Positions 41,904 to 51,934 of a DNA stretch of 64,000 bases are shown piece after piece. The DNA comes from Bacillus sp. NP157 (lineage in GTDB: Bacteria > Pseudomonadota > Gammaproteobacteria > Xanthomonadales > Rhodanobacteraceae), in NCBI GenBank assembly GCA_018889975.1, contig CP076546.1, positions 4,026,001 through 4,090,000 of the forward strand. Reading direction: 5' to 3'. The stretch's first letter is position 1. Each line of letters begins with the position of its first letter. The notes beneath the pieces are model-generated. The model worked only from the letters and a program-made list of their open reading frames with translations. It did no database searches and was not told the origin of the DNA. The position numbers and the translations under genes were made by a program.

Positions 41904-42536
41904 TCAGGTGCTTCGCTTTATCCAGCGAAGAAGTTTCGCCCAGTCGTCCTGGTGTCCGCGCACGTTTTCCGAGTGATAGTCGAAGATGCCCTTACCGAGC
42001 GCCGTGAGCAAGACGTACGCTTGTGAATCGCGAAGTTCCGCGACCACCGGGAACGGCGCCTGTTCGGCCAGGTCGGCCATGGCCTGCTGGCTGGCGTTCG
42101 TCCACGGCTTCAGCCGATTGCCCACGAGGCCCACCGGCAGCTTGCCACGCTTTACCCGGTTGATGCCTTGCAGGATCTTGAGGAAATCCAGCGTCGCGTC
42201 GAGGTCGAAGGACGACGGCAGGACGGGCACGAGGATGACGTCGGCCTTTTCGAGGTAAGGCTCCAGGTCCTTCTCGTCGACACCCGCGGGGGTATCGACG
42301 ATCACGCGCTGGATGTCGTCGGAGAGGCGATCGAAGGCTTTGCGGCTGCCTTCGATGGCAACCACGCCCGGCACGTTCTCCGGGCGGCGGCCGGCCCAGC
42401 GCAGGCTGGAGTGCTGCCGGTCCGCATCGATGATGGCCGTGTGTTTCCCGGCCTGGGCCCAATGGGTCGCGAGCTGGGTGACCAGCGTCGTCTTGCCGCA
42501 ACCACCCTTGCTGCTTGCCACGAGCGTCGTAAGCAT
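41904..42536 (-). CDS. ParA-family ATPase without adjacent ParB
   Basis: A 210-residue ParA/MinD-type ATPase. The deviant Walker A SKGGCGKTTLV (signature Lys near residue 10), IDADRQHSSLRW and IVDTPAGVDEKDL (Walker B region) are intact. Proteins of this size with no N-terminal HTH usually position small cargos such as plasmids, chemotaxis clusters or carboxysomes; a partner gene for ParB or another adaptor is expected but none is next to it. The nearest upstream gene codes for a 65-residue membrane protein, a possible partner only by proximity. The chromosomal parAB of this organism must lie elsewhere. Confidence 0.85.
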   Translation of the reverse strand: MLTTLVASSKGGCGKTTLVTQLATHWAQAGKHTAIIDADRQHSSLRWAGRRPENVPGVVAIEGSRKAFDRLSDDIQRVIVDTPAGVDEKDLEPYLEKADVILVPVLPSSFDLDATLDFLKILQGINRVKRGKLPVGLVGNRLKPWTNASQQAMADLAEQAPFPVVAELRDSQAYVLLTALGKGIFDYHSENVRGHQDDWAKLLRWIKRST

Positions 42537-42588
42537 CCGCGAGCACCTGCCTTGGGAAGGTACCTAGCCTACACAGGCTCGGCGCGGA

Positions 42589-42786
42589 TCAAAACATCTT
42601 GGCGCGCACCTTGGGCATCAGCACGAGGATGAGCGTGGCGAAGGGACCGAGGATCAGGGAGAGCAGCCACCAGACGAGTCCACTGCGGTTCTTGCCCTGG
42701 GCCAGGCCCGCGTTGATCAGCGTGAGGGTGCCCCAGCCGACGAAGAAGCCAGCGCGTTCGCTGGCGAAGATGGCGAATTGATCCAT
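42589..42786 (-). CDS. Small two-segment membrane protein
   Basis: A 65-residue protein with two hydrophobic segments (about 13-30 and 36-56, SGLVWWLLSLILGPFATLILVLM) and a basic C-terminus. It resembles the many short membrane proteins annotated only as hypothetical; the GPFATLI segment recalls small antitermination-like or phage-shock-like membrane peptides but I make no assignment. ACAGGAGCTTACA precedes ATG 42786, a good ribosome-binding site, so the small frame is probably real. It is 52 bases upstream of the ParA-family gene on the same strand. Confidence 0.65.
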   Translation of the reverse strand: MDQFAIFASERAGFFVGWGTLTLINAGLAQGKNRSGLVWWLLSLILGPFATLILVLMPKVRAKMF

Positions 42787-42961
42787 TGTAAGCTCCTGTT
42801 CTATCGCAGGATTGGTGGTGCGGTCATGCGGCGCTGGCGCCGTATTCCCCCCGCGCTGGCCTCGATGGTAACAATGTAGAGCCCGTGTGAAGCCGGAACG
42901 TCCCAGCTTCCGTTCATGCTCAGGCCGTATCCTCACCGTTTTTATGTCAGGGAGATGTCCC

Positions 42962-44008
42962 ATGCGGGGACGCTTTATCGTGACCCTGGCGCTCGCCGGG
43001 CTGGTTTCCTTGCCCGCGTTCGCCGCCGAGCCCTGGCCGGGCGCTGCAGCGAAGGCGCCGGCGAAGGCCGATGCCAGGGCCCAGAAGGACCAGACGCAGG
43101 CTTTGCTGCAGTTCCAGAAGGACCTTGCCAGCGTTCTGGCGCTGCGCACCGAGACCGAGCCGCTCCTTGGCGCGGCCCTGCTGGCGCGCCCGTTGCCCAA
43201 GCCGCCTGAAGTGCTGAGTTACCACACCCTCCTGGAACGCGCCTCGCGCAACGCCGATGCCGGCCCGCGGGTGACCTGGGTCAGCCTGGCCGACTGCGAC
43301 GCGAAGGCGGATGCCTGCCCGAATGCCGAGGCGGTGAAGCAGCTGCAGCAGCAGGCGCCGGATAACGCCGCGGTGTGGATGCTCAAGCTGGGCATCGACG
43401 ACCACGCCGGCGATGCGTCGGCGGCGCGTGCCGACCTGGCCAGGGCGGCGAACGCCCGCGTCTATGACGACTACCTCGGCGCCAGCATGAAGGCGCTGGC
43501 CACCTCGGTCAGCCAGCTGCCGCCCCCGGCGAACACCTTCAACGCCCTGCAGGGCTCCGGTGCGGCCGGCGTGCAGATGGTCATCGTTTTCGGCCTGGCC
43601 AGCGCGCAGCCGACCCCGTCGTTCCAGTCCACGGCGCGCTTCTGCGAGGCGAACAAGGACAACGCCGCGATCGTCGGCGACTGCCTGAAGCTGGCCAAGG
43701 TGCTGGAGTGGGGCAGCAGCCCGCTGGGTCGCTCGCTCGGCCTGCACCTGCGCGAGACGCTCTCAACGGACAGCGCCGACCAGCAGTCCGCCAAGGCCGC
43801 TCGCCTCAACCTGATCTGGCAGATGCAGCGTTTCGCCCAGCTCAACGTCCAGGCGCAGGGCGACAAGGCCACCGCGCAGAAGATGCTGATGCTGGCGCGC
43901 AGCGGTGGCACGGAGATGAGCGTGGTGCTCGCGGCGCTACGCGCCTACGGCATGCCGGCGGAAGCGCCGGCGGGGTGGGAGCCTTCGCACGTGGAAAGCG
44001 GTAAATAA
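42962..44008 (+). CDS. Exported protein of unknown function
   Basis: A 348-residue protein with a signal peptide (1-22, ending AFAAE) and an otherwise soluble, Ala-rich, mainly helical body that looks like an irregular helical-repeat (TPR- or Sel1-like) array: for example VSLADCDAKADACPNAEAVKQLQ then NAAVWMLKLGIDDHAGDASAARADLARAA. Cys residues at about 115, 121, 227 and 239 could form two disulfides. I cannot name the family. GGGAG lies 8 bases before ATG 42962. A strong bidirectional terminator follows the stop directly. Confidence 0.7.
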   Translation: MRGRFIVTLALAGLVSLPAFAAEPWPGAAAKAPAKADARAQKDQTQALLQFQKDLASVLALRTETEPLLGAALLARPLPKPPEVLSYHTLLERASRNADAGPRVTWVSLADCDAKADACPNAEAVKQLQQQAPDNAAVWMLKLGIDDHAGDASAARADLARAANARVYDDYLGASMKALATSVSQLPPPANTFNALQGSGAAGVQMVIVFGLASAQPTPSFQSTARFCEANKDNAAIVGDCLKLAKVLEWGSSPLGRSLGLHLRETLSTDSADQQSAKAARLNLIWQMQRFAQLNVQAQGDKATAQKMLMLARSGGTEMSVVLAALRAYGMPAEAPAGWEPSHVESGK

Positions 44009-44036
44009 AAAAAGGGCGCCCAAGGGCGCCCTTTTT
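44006..44036. terminator. Bidirectional intrinsic terminator
   Basis: An 8-bp stem AGGGCGCC/GGCGCCCT with a 4-base loop (44013-44032), preceded by an A-run and followed by a T-run, so it works on both strands. On the plus strand it ends the unknown exported gene (its TAA lies in the A-run). On the minus strand it would back up termination of speE beyond the REP pair. Confidence 0.85.
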
Positions 44037-44046
44037 AATGGCTTTG

Positions 44047-44069
44047 TGTAGGAGCGCGCCTGCGCGCGA
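44047..44069 (+). repeat. REP palindrome, left member of an inverted pair
   Basis: The 23-base REP element, identical to 32857 and 38744, immediately after the terminator at 44036. With its inverted partner at 44139-44161 it brackets 69 bases and can form a long 23-bp stem in RNA. It sits in the convergent junction between the unknown exported gene and speE. Confidence 0.88.
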
Positions 44070-44138
44070 TTGGGTGATACGGCGAATCCGACTCTGATAC
44101 AGCTAATTGAGTTCGCTGATCCGATTCGCTAGCCCGAT

Positions 44139-44161
44139 TCGCGCGCAGGCGCGCTCCTACA
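44139..44161 (-). repeat. REP palindrome, right (inverted) member of the pair
   Basis: An exact reverse complement of the element at 44047. Its GTAG head points toward speE, whose stop lies 12 bases away at 44174-44176. This pair is a BIME-like arrangement. Confidence 0.88.
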
Positions 44162-44173
44162 AACAGCAGGGTT

Positions 44174-45031
44174 TTACTCGCCGAGCGCTTCGCGCATGAA
44201 TTCCGGCTGGGCCAGTGCGCCCTTGTGGATGTCGGCGTTGTAGTACTTCGTGGCGAAGTTCTTGCTGATGGCGCCGCGCTCGCGGAAGCCGGACAGGTCG
44301 CCGTCCTTGCGGGCCATGGTGCAGCTCCACCAGCCGGTGGGGTAGCACGGCTGCGGGAACGGCAGGGTGCGCACGGCCTTGAAGCCCGAGGTGCGCATGG
44401 CCGAACGCATGGCCTTGATCAGCTCGATGTGGGCCAGCGGCGATTCGGACTGCTGGACCAGGATGCCGCCGTGGCGCAGGGCCTTGTAGCAGCTGGCGTA
44501 GAACGCGGCGTTGAACAGGCCTTCGGCCGGGCCGACCGGGTCGGTCGAGTCGACGATGATCAGGTCGATCGATTCCGGATCCGCTTCGGCCATGTACTTG
44601 ATGCCGTCGATGAACAGCAGCTCGGCGCGCGGGTCGTTGTTCGACTCGCACAGCTCCGGGAAGTACTGCTCGGCGAGGCGGGTGACGCGCTCGTCGATCT
44701 CGACCTGGGTCGCCTTCTCGACTTCTTCGTGCTTGAGCACTTCGCGCAGCGTGCCGCAATCGCCGCCACCGATGATCACCACGCGCTTGGCGCGGGCGTG
44801 GGTGAACAGCGCCGGGTGGGTCATCATCTCGTGGTACAGGAAGTTGTCACGGCCGGTGAGCATCACGCAGCCGTCGATCACCATCAGGTTGCCCCAATCG
44901 GTGGTCTGGTAGATCTCGATGGTCTGGAACTCGGTCTTCTCGGCGTGCAGCAGGCGCTCGACGCGGAAACCGATGGAGGAGCCCGAAGCCTGGTGGGCCT
45001 CGGTAAACCAGCTGAGCTGCTGCTGCGACAT
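44174..45031 (-). CDS. speE: Spermidine synthase (polyamine aminopropyltransferase)
   Basis: A 285-residue aminopropyltransferase that joins the aminopropyl group of decarboxylated S-adenosylmethionine to putrescine. The Rossmann-like motif VVIIGGGDCGTLREVLKH (family GGGDG, here with Cys in the last place), the DAR/DGIKYM segment and VDSTDPVGPAEGLFN (active-site Asp) are all present. ATG 45031 is chosen, with AGGA 9 bases upstream; an in-frame frame from 45136 would add a Pro-rich non-family leader. It is divergent from speA, so the putrescine-to-spermidine and arginine-to-agmatine steps are encoded back to back. Confidence 0.94.
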   Translation of the reverse strand: MSQQQLSWFTEAHQASGSSIGFRVERLLHAEKTEFQTIEIYQTTDWGNLMVIDGCVMLTGRDNFLYHEMMTHPALFTHARAKRVVIIGGGDCGTLREVLKHEEVEKATQVEIDERVTRLAEQYFPELCESNNDPRAELLFIDGIKYMAEADPESIDLIIVDSTDPVGPAEGLFNAAFYASCYKALRHGGILVQQSESPLAHIELIKAMRSAMRTSGFKAVRTLPFPQPCYPTGWWSCTMARKDGDLSGFRERGAISKNFATKYYNADIHKGALAQPEFMREALGE

Positions 45032-45338
45032 GACGCTTGTTCCTGGAAACGGGAAGGGGGTGTAAACGATGGATTGTACCGGCTCCGGGGCAAGAATCGG
45101 CCAAGTCGTCGGCCGACGGGCCGCGTAGGGGTTCATCGGCCTGATAGCCCGATGTCACACCCGGCCGTTAGAATAGACGGTCAGCCGCCGCCCCCAGGGG
45201 TGGCTGGCCCCGTCTGGACGGCCCCGCGGCGTGCGAGGCTCCCGGCCATCCAGGCCCGTTTCAGGTCAAGGTTCGCCGCTGCGACTGTTCCGCGCCCCCG
45301 TTGGGGACACGACAACATCACCTGGAGAACGCCTGCCC
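45032..45338. promoter_or_regulatory. Divergent speE/speA regulatory region with long GC-rich speA leader
   Basis: A 307-base gap without a gene. The sequence TAGAAT at 45169-45174 is a plausible minus-10 box for speA, which would give a leader of roughly 155 bases. That leader contains several GC-rich self-complementary stretches (for example GGCTGGCCCC and GGGGTGGC around 45196-45210). Leader-mediated control by polyamines is a possibility, but no known riboswitch is recognised. Confidence 0.35.
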
Positions 45339-47221
<1,883 letters not shown>

Positions 47222-47225
<4 letters not shown>

Positions 47226-48082
47226 CCCTGAAGACGGCCTTCATCGGCCTCGGTGCCATGGGCGCGCCCATGGCCGGCCACCTCCACGCGAAGGGCTTGC
47301 TCAGCGCCGTGGGCAATCGCACCCAGGCGCGCGCCGACGCGCTGGCCAGGGAGCTCGGCGTACAGGCGCCCGACCTTGCCACCATCGCCTCCACCTGCGA
47401 TGTGATCGCCCTGTGCGTCAGCGCGGACGCCGACGTCATCGGCGTGGTCGAGGCGCTGGCGCCGACGCTGAAGAAGGGTGCCATCGTGGTCGACCATTCC
47501 ACGGTGTCGCCCGAGACGGCGAAGCGTGCAGCGCGGATCATCGGCGACGCCGGTGGCGCATTCCTCGATGCACCGGTCTCCGGCGGCGTGGAAGGGGCCA
47601 AGAACGGCAAGCTGTCGGTGATGGTGGGCGGTGACGCCGCCACGCTCGACGCGGCGCGTCCCGCGCTGGAAGCCTACGGCGCGCGGATCACGCACATGGG
47701 CGTGGTGGGTGCGGGCCAGGCGACGAAGGCGGTGAACCAGGTGCTGGTCGCCGGTATCGCGCACGCGGTGACCGAAGGCCTTGCGCTGGGCGAGGCGCTT
47801 GGCCTCGACGCGGAGCGCCTGATCCCGACGCTGGGCGCGGGCGCCGCCGGTAACTGGTTCCTCGAGAAGCGCGGCGCGACGATGTTACGCAACGAATTCT
47901 CGGTGGGCTTCAAGCTGGCGCTGCTGCACAAGGACCTGGGCATCGTCCGCGGCATCGCCGCCGACGCGGGCACCGACCGGACGATCATCGAGCAGTCGCT
48001 GGCCGACTTCGCCCAGTTGATGTCGGAAGGGTATGGCGACGACGACATTTCGGCCTTGATCCGGCTGAAACGAAAGTCGTAA
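47222..48082 (+). CDS. Beta-hydroxyacid dehydrogenase (3-hydroxyisobutyrate dehydrogenase-like)
   Basis: A 286-residue NAD(P)-binding protein. N-terminal Rossmann motif FIGLGAMGAPMAGHL (residues 6-20), substrate-binding DAPVSGGVEGAKNGKLSVMVGG (near 116-137) and the catalytic Lys in GAGQATKAVNQVL (near 167) are conserved in 3-hydroxyisobutyrate, tartronate-semialdehyde and related dehydrogenases. The exact substrate is not determined. It is translationally coupled to speA by a 4-base overlap, unusual company that could hint at use of a polyamine- or arginine-derived semialdehyde or acid, but that is only context. A strong terminator follows. Confidence 0.88.
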
Positions 48083-48083
48083 G

Positions 48084-48117
48084 CAAAAAAAACCCGCCAA
48101 CCGGCGGGTTTTTTTTT
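48084..48117. terminator. Bidirectional intrinsic terminator
   Basis: A stem AACCCGCC/GGCGGGTT (48091-48110) with a 4-base loop, flanked by an A-run and followed by at least seven more T. Functions for the dehydrogenase on the plus strand and for the SPOR gene on the minus strand, between their convergent stops. Confidence 0.92.
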
Positions 48118-48135
48118 CGTCCATCGCATCCGTGG

Positions 48136-48897
48136 TCAGGAACCTTCCTTCAATGCGATGGCGCTGATGCCGGCCGACTGCAGGCGCTGCTTGGTGCTCT
48201 CCAGCTCGGTTGCCGACTTGAACGGCCCGAGGCGGACGCGGTTGTACGTCTGCGCGCCGACCTTCACCGACTGCACGTTGGCGATGAAACCCTGCAGGGC
48301 CAGCTTGGCCTTCAGTGCTTCCGCGTCGCCCGCGCTCGGGAACGCGCCCACCTGCAGCAGGTAACCGCTGCCACCACTCGCGGCGGCGGGTGCGGCCGGC
48401 TGCGACGGGGTGGCGGTCACGGTCTGCGTGGTCGCCTTGGGCAGGTTCGCCGCGGCGGCATTCACCTGCTGCTGTTGCTGCGCGGCCGCGGCGGCGGCCT
48501 GCTGCTGTTGCGCGGCCTGGGCCTGCTGCTGGGCGGCAACCTGCTGCTGGTTCTGCTGCTGCGCCTCGGCCTTGGCCTGGGCGTGGATCTCCGCATCCGG
48601 GATGCGCACTTCCTTCTCCGACAGCACCGAGTAGAAGTCGTAGGACGGCTTCTTCGGCTTGTCGCTCTTTTCCGGCTCCGCCTGGTCGGCCACGCCGGGC
48701 TCGCTGCCCTTCTGCGCGGTGGCCTGCGGGTTGGGCTCCGGGCCGTCCTTCTTCATCGGCATGAAGCTGCCGCGCATCGCGAAGGCCATCAGCAGGGCGC
48801 CGGCGAGAATGCCGATCAGCGCCCAGCCCCAGCCGGGCATGCCGCCGGAGCTGTTGCGGACGGCCTGGCGGCCTTTGCCCTTCTTGCGAGTCGCCAT
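48136..48897 (-). CDS. SPOR-domain membrane protein
   Basis: A 253-residue bitopic inner-membrane protein. A short basic cytoplasmic N-terminus is followed by one membrane segment (about 21-40, WGWALIGILAGALLMAFAM), a long periplasmic linker with a pronounced Gln/Ala tract (about 105-150), and a SPOR domain at the end (about 175-250; YLLQVGAFPSAGDAEALKAKLALQGF, then YNRVRLGPFKS). SPOR domains bind denuded septal peptidoglycan, so a cell-division role (FtsN- or DedD-like) is likely. The ATG overlaps the argS stop by one base (TAATG), coupling the two genes, an arrangement found in related genera. Confidence 0.9.
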   Translation of the reverse strand: MATRKKGKGRQAVRNSSGGMPGWGWALIGILAGALLMAFAMRGSFMPMKKDGPEPNPQATAQKGSEPGVADQAEPEKSDKPKKPSYDFYSVLSEKEVRIPDAEIHAQAKAEAQQQNQQQVAAQQQAQAAQQQQAAAAAAQQQQQVNAAAANLPKATTQTVTATPSQPAAPAAASGGSGYLLQVGAFPSAGDAEALKAKLALQGFIANVQSVKVGAQTYNRVRLGPFKSATELESTKQRLQSAGISAIALKEGS

Positions 48898-50585
48898 TAC
48901 ATGCTCTCCGGGGCGGAAATGCCCAGCAGGTCCAGACCGTTGCGCAGCACCTGCTGCGTCGCCGCCACCAGGGTAAGGCGTGCGTCGCGCAGGTCGGCGT
49001 CGTCCACGATCCACTTGTGCTCGTGATAGTAGCTGTGCAGCGCGCCGGCCAGCTCACGCAGGTATTGCGCGACCAGGTGCGGCTCGAGGGTGGCCGCGGC
49101 GGCTTCCACCACTTCCGGGTAGCGCGACAGCTCGACCATCAGCGCCTGTTCGTGCTCGGTGTCGAGCCGGTCCAGCCGCGCGATGCCCTGGCCACGGTGG
49201 GTGGACAGGCCGCGATCGGCCAGTTCGCGGAACACGCGGCTGGCGCGGGCGTGCGCGTACTGGATGTAATACACCGGGTTGTCGTTGCTCTGCGAACGGG
49301 CCAGGTCGATGTCGAAGACCAGCTGCGAGTCGGCCTTGCGCGCGATCAGGAAGTAGCGCGTGGCGTCGCGGCCGGCTTCGTCGATCAGGTCGCGCAGGGT
49401 GACGTAGGAGCCGGCGCGCTTGGAGATCTTCACCTCTTCGCCGCCCTTCATCACCGTCACCATCTGGTGCAGCACGTATTCCGGCCAGTTTTTCGGGATG
49501 CCGCAGTCCAGTGCCTGCAGGCCAGCCTTCACGCGGGCCAGCGAGCCGTGGTGGTCCGAGCCGAGTTCGGTGATGGCGCGCTCGTAGCCGCGCTGCCACT
49601 TGGTCCGGTGGTAGGCGACGTCCGGCAGGAAGTAGGTGTAACTGCCGTCGGACTTGCGCATCACGCGGTCCTTGTCGTCGCCGTAGTCGGTCGAGCGCAG
49701 CCACAGCGCGCCGCCTTCCTCGTAGGTGTGGCCGTGGGCGACCAGCTCGCGCACGGTCTCGTCCACCTTGCCCTCGCTGTAGAGCGAAGACTCGAGGTAG
49801 TAGACGTCGAAGGAGACGCCGAAGGCCTTCAGGTCGAGGTCCTGCTCGTGGCGCAGGTAGGCGACGGCGAACCGGCGCACGTCGTCGAGGTTGTCCGCAT
49901 CGCCCGTGGCCACGACCACTTCGCCGTCGGCCTCGACCGATTCCTTCGCCAGAAAGGCGCGGGCCACTTCGGCGATGTAGTCGCCGCGGTAGCCGGATTC
50001 CGGCCAGCCCGCCTCGTCCGGGGCGATGCCCCTGGCGCGGCACTGGGTGGACAAGGCCAGGTTGGCGATCTGCACGCCGGCGTCGTTGTAGTAGAACTCG
50101 CGGGCCACCTTGTAGCCGGTGGCATGCAGCAGGCGGCTGATGCTGTCGCCGATGGCCGCCGCGCGGCCGTGGCCGACATGCAGCGGGCCGGTCGGGTTGG
50201 CCGAGACGTATTCCACGCCGGCCGTCCGCCCGCCACCATCGCGGTTGTGGCCATAACGGTCGGTTTCCGCCAGCGCACGCTCGATCTCCGCATGGAACGC
50301 GGCCGGGGCGAGGAAGAAGTTGATGAAACCGGGCCCGGCGACCTCGACCTTGCCCACCAGCGGGGAGGCGCCCAGCGCCTCGACCAGGTCGGTGGCGATG
50401 TCGCGCGGCTTCCGGCCGGCGGCCTTGGCCATCATCATGGCGGCGTTGGTGGCGAAGTCGCCGTGCTCACGGCTGCGGGTCCGCTCGATGACGAAGACCG
50501 GGGCCACGAAATCGGACGGCAGCTTGCCGGACTCACGCAGGGCGCCAATGGCCTGCAGGACGAGTTGTTTGAGCTCTTGTTTCAC
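48897..50585 (-). CDS. argS: Arginyl-tRNA synthetase
   Basis: A 562-residue class I aminoacyl-tRNA synthetase. The HIGH-type motif is in [17 protein letters not shown] (near 130-146), and the KMSKS counterpart is [16 protein letters not shown] (near 377-392). The N-terminal additional domain (Arg_tRNA_synt_N, 1 to about 85) and the C-terminal anticodon-binding DALR domain (from about 440, [22 protein letters not shown]) are present. The length is normal. It is coupled to the SPOR gene by a one-base overlap. Upstream lie 459 bases of intergenic sequence holding its promoter and a DnaA-box-like dyad. Confidence 0.96.
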   Translation of the reverse strand: MKQELKQLVLQAIGALRESGKLPSDFVAPVFVIERTRSREHGDFATNAAMMMAKAAGRKPRDIATDLVEALGASPLVGKVEVAGPGFINFFLAPAAFHAEIERALAETDRYGHNRDGGGRTAGVEYVSANPTGPLHVGHGRAAAIGDSISRLLHATGYKVAREFYYNDAGVQIANLALSTQCRARGIAPDEAGWPESGYRGDYIAEVARAFLAKESVEADGEVVVATGDADNLDDVRRFAVAYLRHEQDLDLKAFGVSFDVYYLESSLYSEGKVDETVRELVAHGHTYEEGGALWLRSTDYGDDKDRVMRKSDGSYTYFLPDVAYHRTKWQRGYERAITELGSDHHGSLARVKAGLQALDCGIPKNWPEYVLHQMVTVMKGGEEVKISKRAGSYVTLRDLIDEAGRDATRYFLIARKADSQLVFDIDLARSQSNDNPVYYIQYAHARASRVFRELADRGLSTHRGQGIARLDRLDTEHEQALMVELSRYPEVVEAAAATLEPHLVAQYLRELAGALHSYYHEHKWIVDDADLRDARLTLVAATQQVLRNGLDLLGISAPESM

Positions 50586-50664
50586 GGGCTTCGCGACGCG
50601 GATATGGAACCGGTAATCCTAGCAGAAAGGGGTCTGCGGCCTCCCTACCGCCCGTCGTGCCGGC

Positions 50665-50684
50665 TATCCACAAGCCTGTGGATA
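50665..50684. promoter_or_regulatory. Inverted DnaA-box-like dyad upstream of argS
   Basis: TATCCACA, a 4-base spacer AGCC, then TGTGGATA followed by A; the right arm gives a perfect TGTGGATAA (TTATCCACA on the other strand) and the left arm matches 8 of 9. It lies about 80 bases upstream of argS. It could bind DnaA as a regulatory or titration site, or form a hairpin in RNA. There is no dnaA or dnaN gene and no AT-rich unwinding region here, so I do not call an origin. Confidence 0.5.
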
Positions 50685-50997
50685 ACTCTGTGGGCAATAA
50701 GAGGGGCCAGGGGCATCATGCGGCCCGGTCGGCAAGTGACATCACCCCGTAACAAGCGAAACATAGACGGATCAATGGCTTGCAATGCTGACCTGCGCCG
50801 GGACAACAGCTGTGACGGCCAACTGACAAAAACGCTCTGTGTGCATAAGTCAATTCCTTCAAGCGTGTTTTCGTTCGTGCGGCATCGCGTCATGGGCCTG
50901 TCATGCCCAACCTTCACACTTTCCCTCGTGCCCGGTGTCTCCCCGGCCCATGGCACGCCCGGGTCACTGACGCCCCTCCCTCGAAAGGTGACCCATA

Positions 50998-51027
50998 ACG
51001 GCGCGAGCGGCACTCGCGCCGTTTTTC
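50998..51027 (+). terminator. Strong intrinsic terminator with no plus-strand gene in front
   Basis: A 10-bp stem ACGGCGCGAG/CTCGCGCCGT with a 5-base loop and a following TTTTC on the plus strand. On the minus strand (where radC ends 18 bases away) the stem is present but no U-run follows, so it is oriented for a plus-strand transcript. None is annotated between argS and radC. Confidence 0.7.
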
Positions 51028-51044
51028 TTTGGGGCGCCCGGCGG

Positions 51045-51782
51045 CTAGATCATGCCGAGCGCCCCCATCGAGACCACCCGGTTGCCACCTACCACCACAT
51101 GGTCGAGCACCTTCACCTCCAGCGCACTCAAGGCCAGGCGGATGGTCCCGGTGATCTCCACGTCGGCCTGGCTGGGCCGTGGATTACCCGAGGGGTGGTT
51201 GTGGACGAGGATTACCGCCGTGGCGCGGTGCGCAATGCAGGCCTTGGCCAGTTCCCGGGGATAGACGCTGGCGTAGTCGACCGTACCCTTGGTCAGGACC
51301 TCGAAGCAGATCACGGAATGACTGGCGTTCAGGTACAGCACGGCCATGACCTCTTCCTTCAGGTGGGAAAAGTGTGACCTGAGGAAATCACCGCAATCCT
51401 CGGGGTTGCCGATGTGCTGCCGGGCAAGGACACCCTCGCCCAGCGAGCGGCTGGCCAGTTCCAGCGCTGCGACCAGCCGGGCGCGCTTGACCGGCCCGAA
51501 CCCGGGGAGCGGCGGCATCTCGATCGCATCGGCCATCAGGCGGCGGATTCCCCCGGCTTGCGTGAGGAGTTTCCTGCCGGTCGCCACGGCATCGAGGCCC
51601 GGCGTGCCGTTACCGAGCAAGACGGCAACCAGTTCGGCGTCGGTAAGGGCGGTGGGGCCTTTGCGCACCAGGCGTTCGCGCGGCCGTTCCTGTTCCGGCC
51701 ACGCACTGATCGGGTAGGCCCATGCCTCGTGGTCGGACGAGGCATCGCGGACGTTGCGTTTCTTGTTGCTGGGGTTGGTCAT
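51045..51782 (-). CDS. radC: RadC-family JAMM-domain protein
   Basis: A 245-residue protein of the RadC (UPF0758) family. An N-terminal HhH-like helical part (about 20-110, with ARLVAALELASRSLGEG) is followed by a JAB1/MPN domain whose metal-binding HxHx7-Sx2-D motif is intact (VHNHPSGNPRPSQAD). It was named for a presumed role in DNA repair, but that role is disputed, and the protease or hydrolase activity suggested by the JAMM motif is unproven. AAGGAGG lies 6 bases before ATG 51782. It is divergent from coaBC, as in many proteobacteria where radC and dfp are neighbours. Confidence 0.93.
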   Translation of the reverse strand: MTNPSNKKRNVRDASSDHEAWAYPISAWPEQERPRERLVRKGPTALTDAELVAVLLGNGTPGLDAVATGRKLLTQAGGIRRLMADAIEMPPLPGFGPVKRARLVAALELASRSLGEGVLARQHIGNPEDCGDFLRSHFSHLKEEVMAVLYLNASHSVICFEVLTKGTVDYASVYPRELAKACIAHRATAVILVHNHPSGNPRPSQADVEITGTIRLALSALEVKVLDHVVVGGNRVVSMGALGMI

Positions 51783-51934
51783 GGTTGCCTCCTTGGCGGG
51801 TCTTCCAAGGTACGGCCGGGGCCGGCCCCGCGACGATGGGCGCAGGCCGAAAGCAGGGCTGTCGCACGCCTCGCGGCTGGGTAGGGGAAATCCGTTAAGC
51901 TAGCCCGTCCCGCCGCTACGCCGCCGTTCCTGCC

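Larger units (their letters stand above)
50586..51044. other. 459-base intergenic region between argS and radC
   Basis: No gene is supported here. It holds an inverted pair of DnaA-box-like 8-mers close to argS (50665-50684), a third related TGTGGGCAATAA at 50689-50700, an AT-richer middle portion, and a strong plus-strand terminator near radC (50998-51027) with no plus-strand gene before it. The only sizeable frame (minus strand, 50645-51013) is Pro/Arg-rich, lacks a ribosome-binding site and looks like noise. A small noncoding RNA ending at that terminator is possible. Confidence 0.5.

Noticed and set aside
50665..50684. Possible replication origin
   Set aside because: One inverted pair of boxes only; no dnaA, dnaN, gyrB or rpmH nearby and no AT-rich unwinding region.
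50645..51013. Minus-strand frame of 122 codons between radC and argS
   Set aside because: Pro/Arg-rich, no ribosome-binding site, includes the terminator and the DnaA-box dyad; reads as noncoding.
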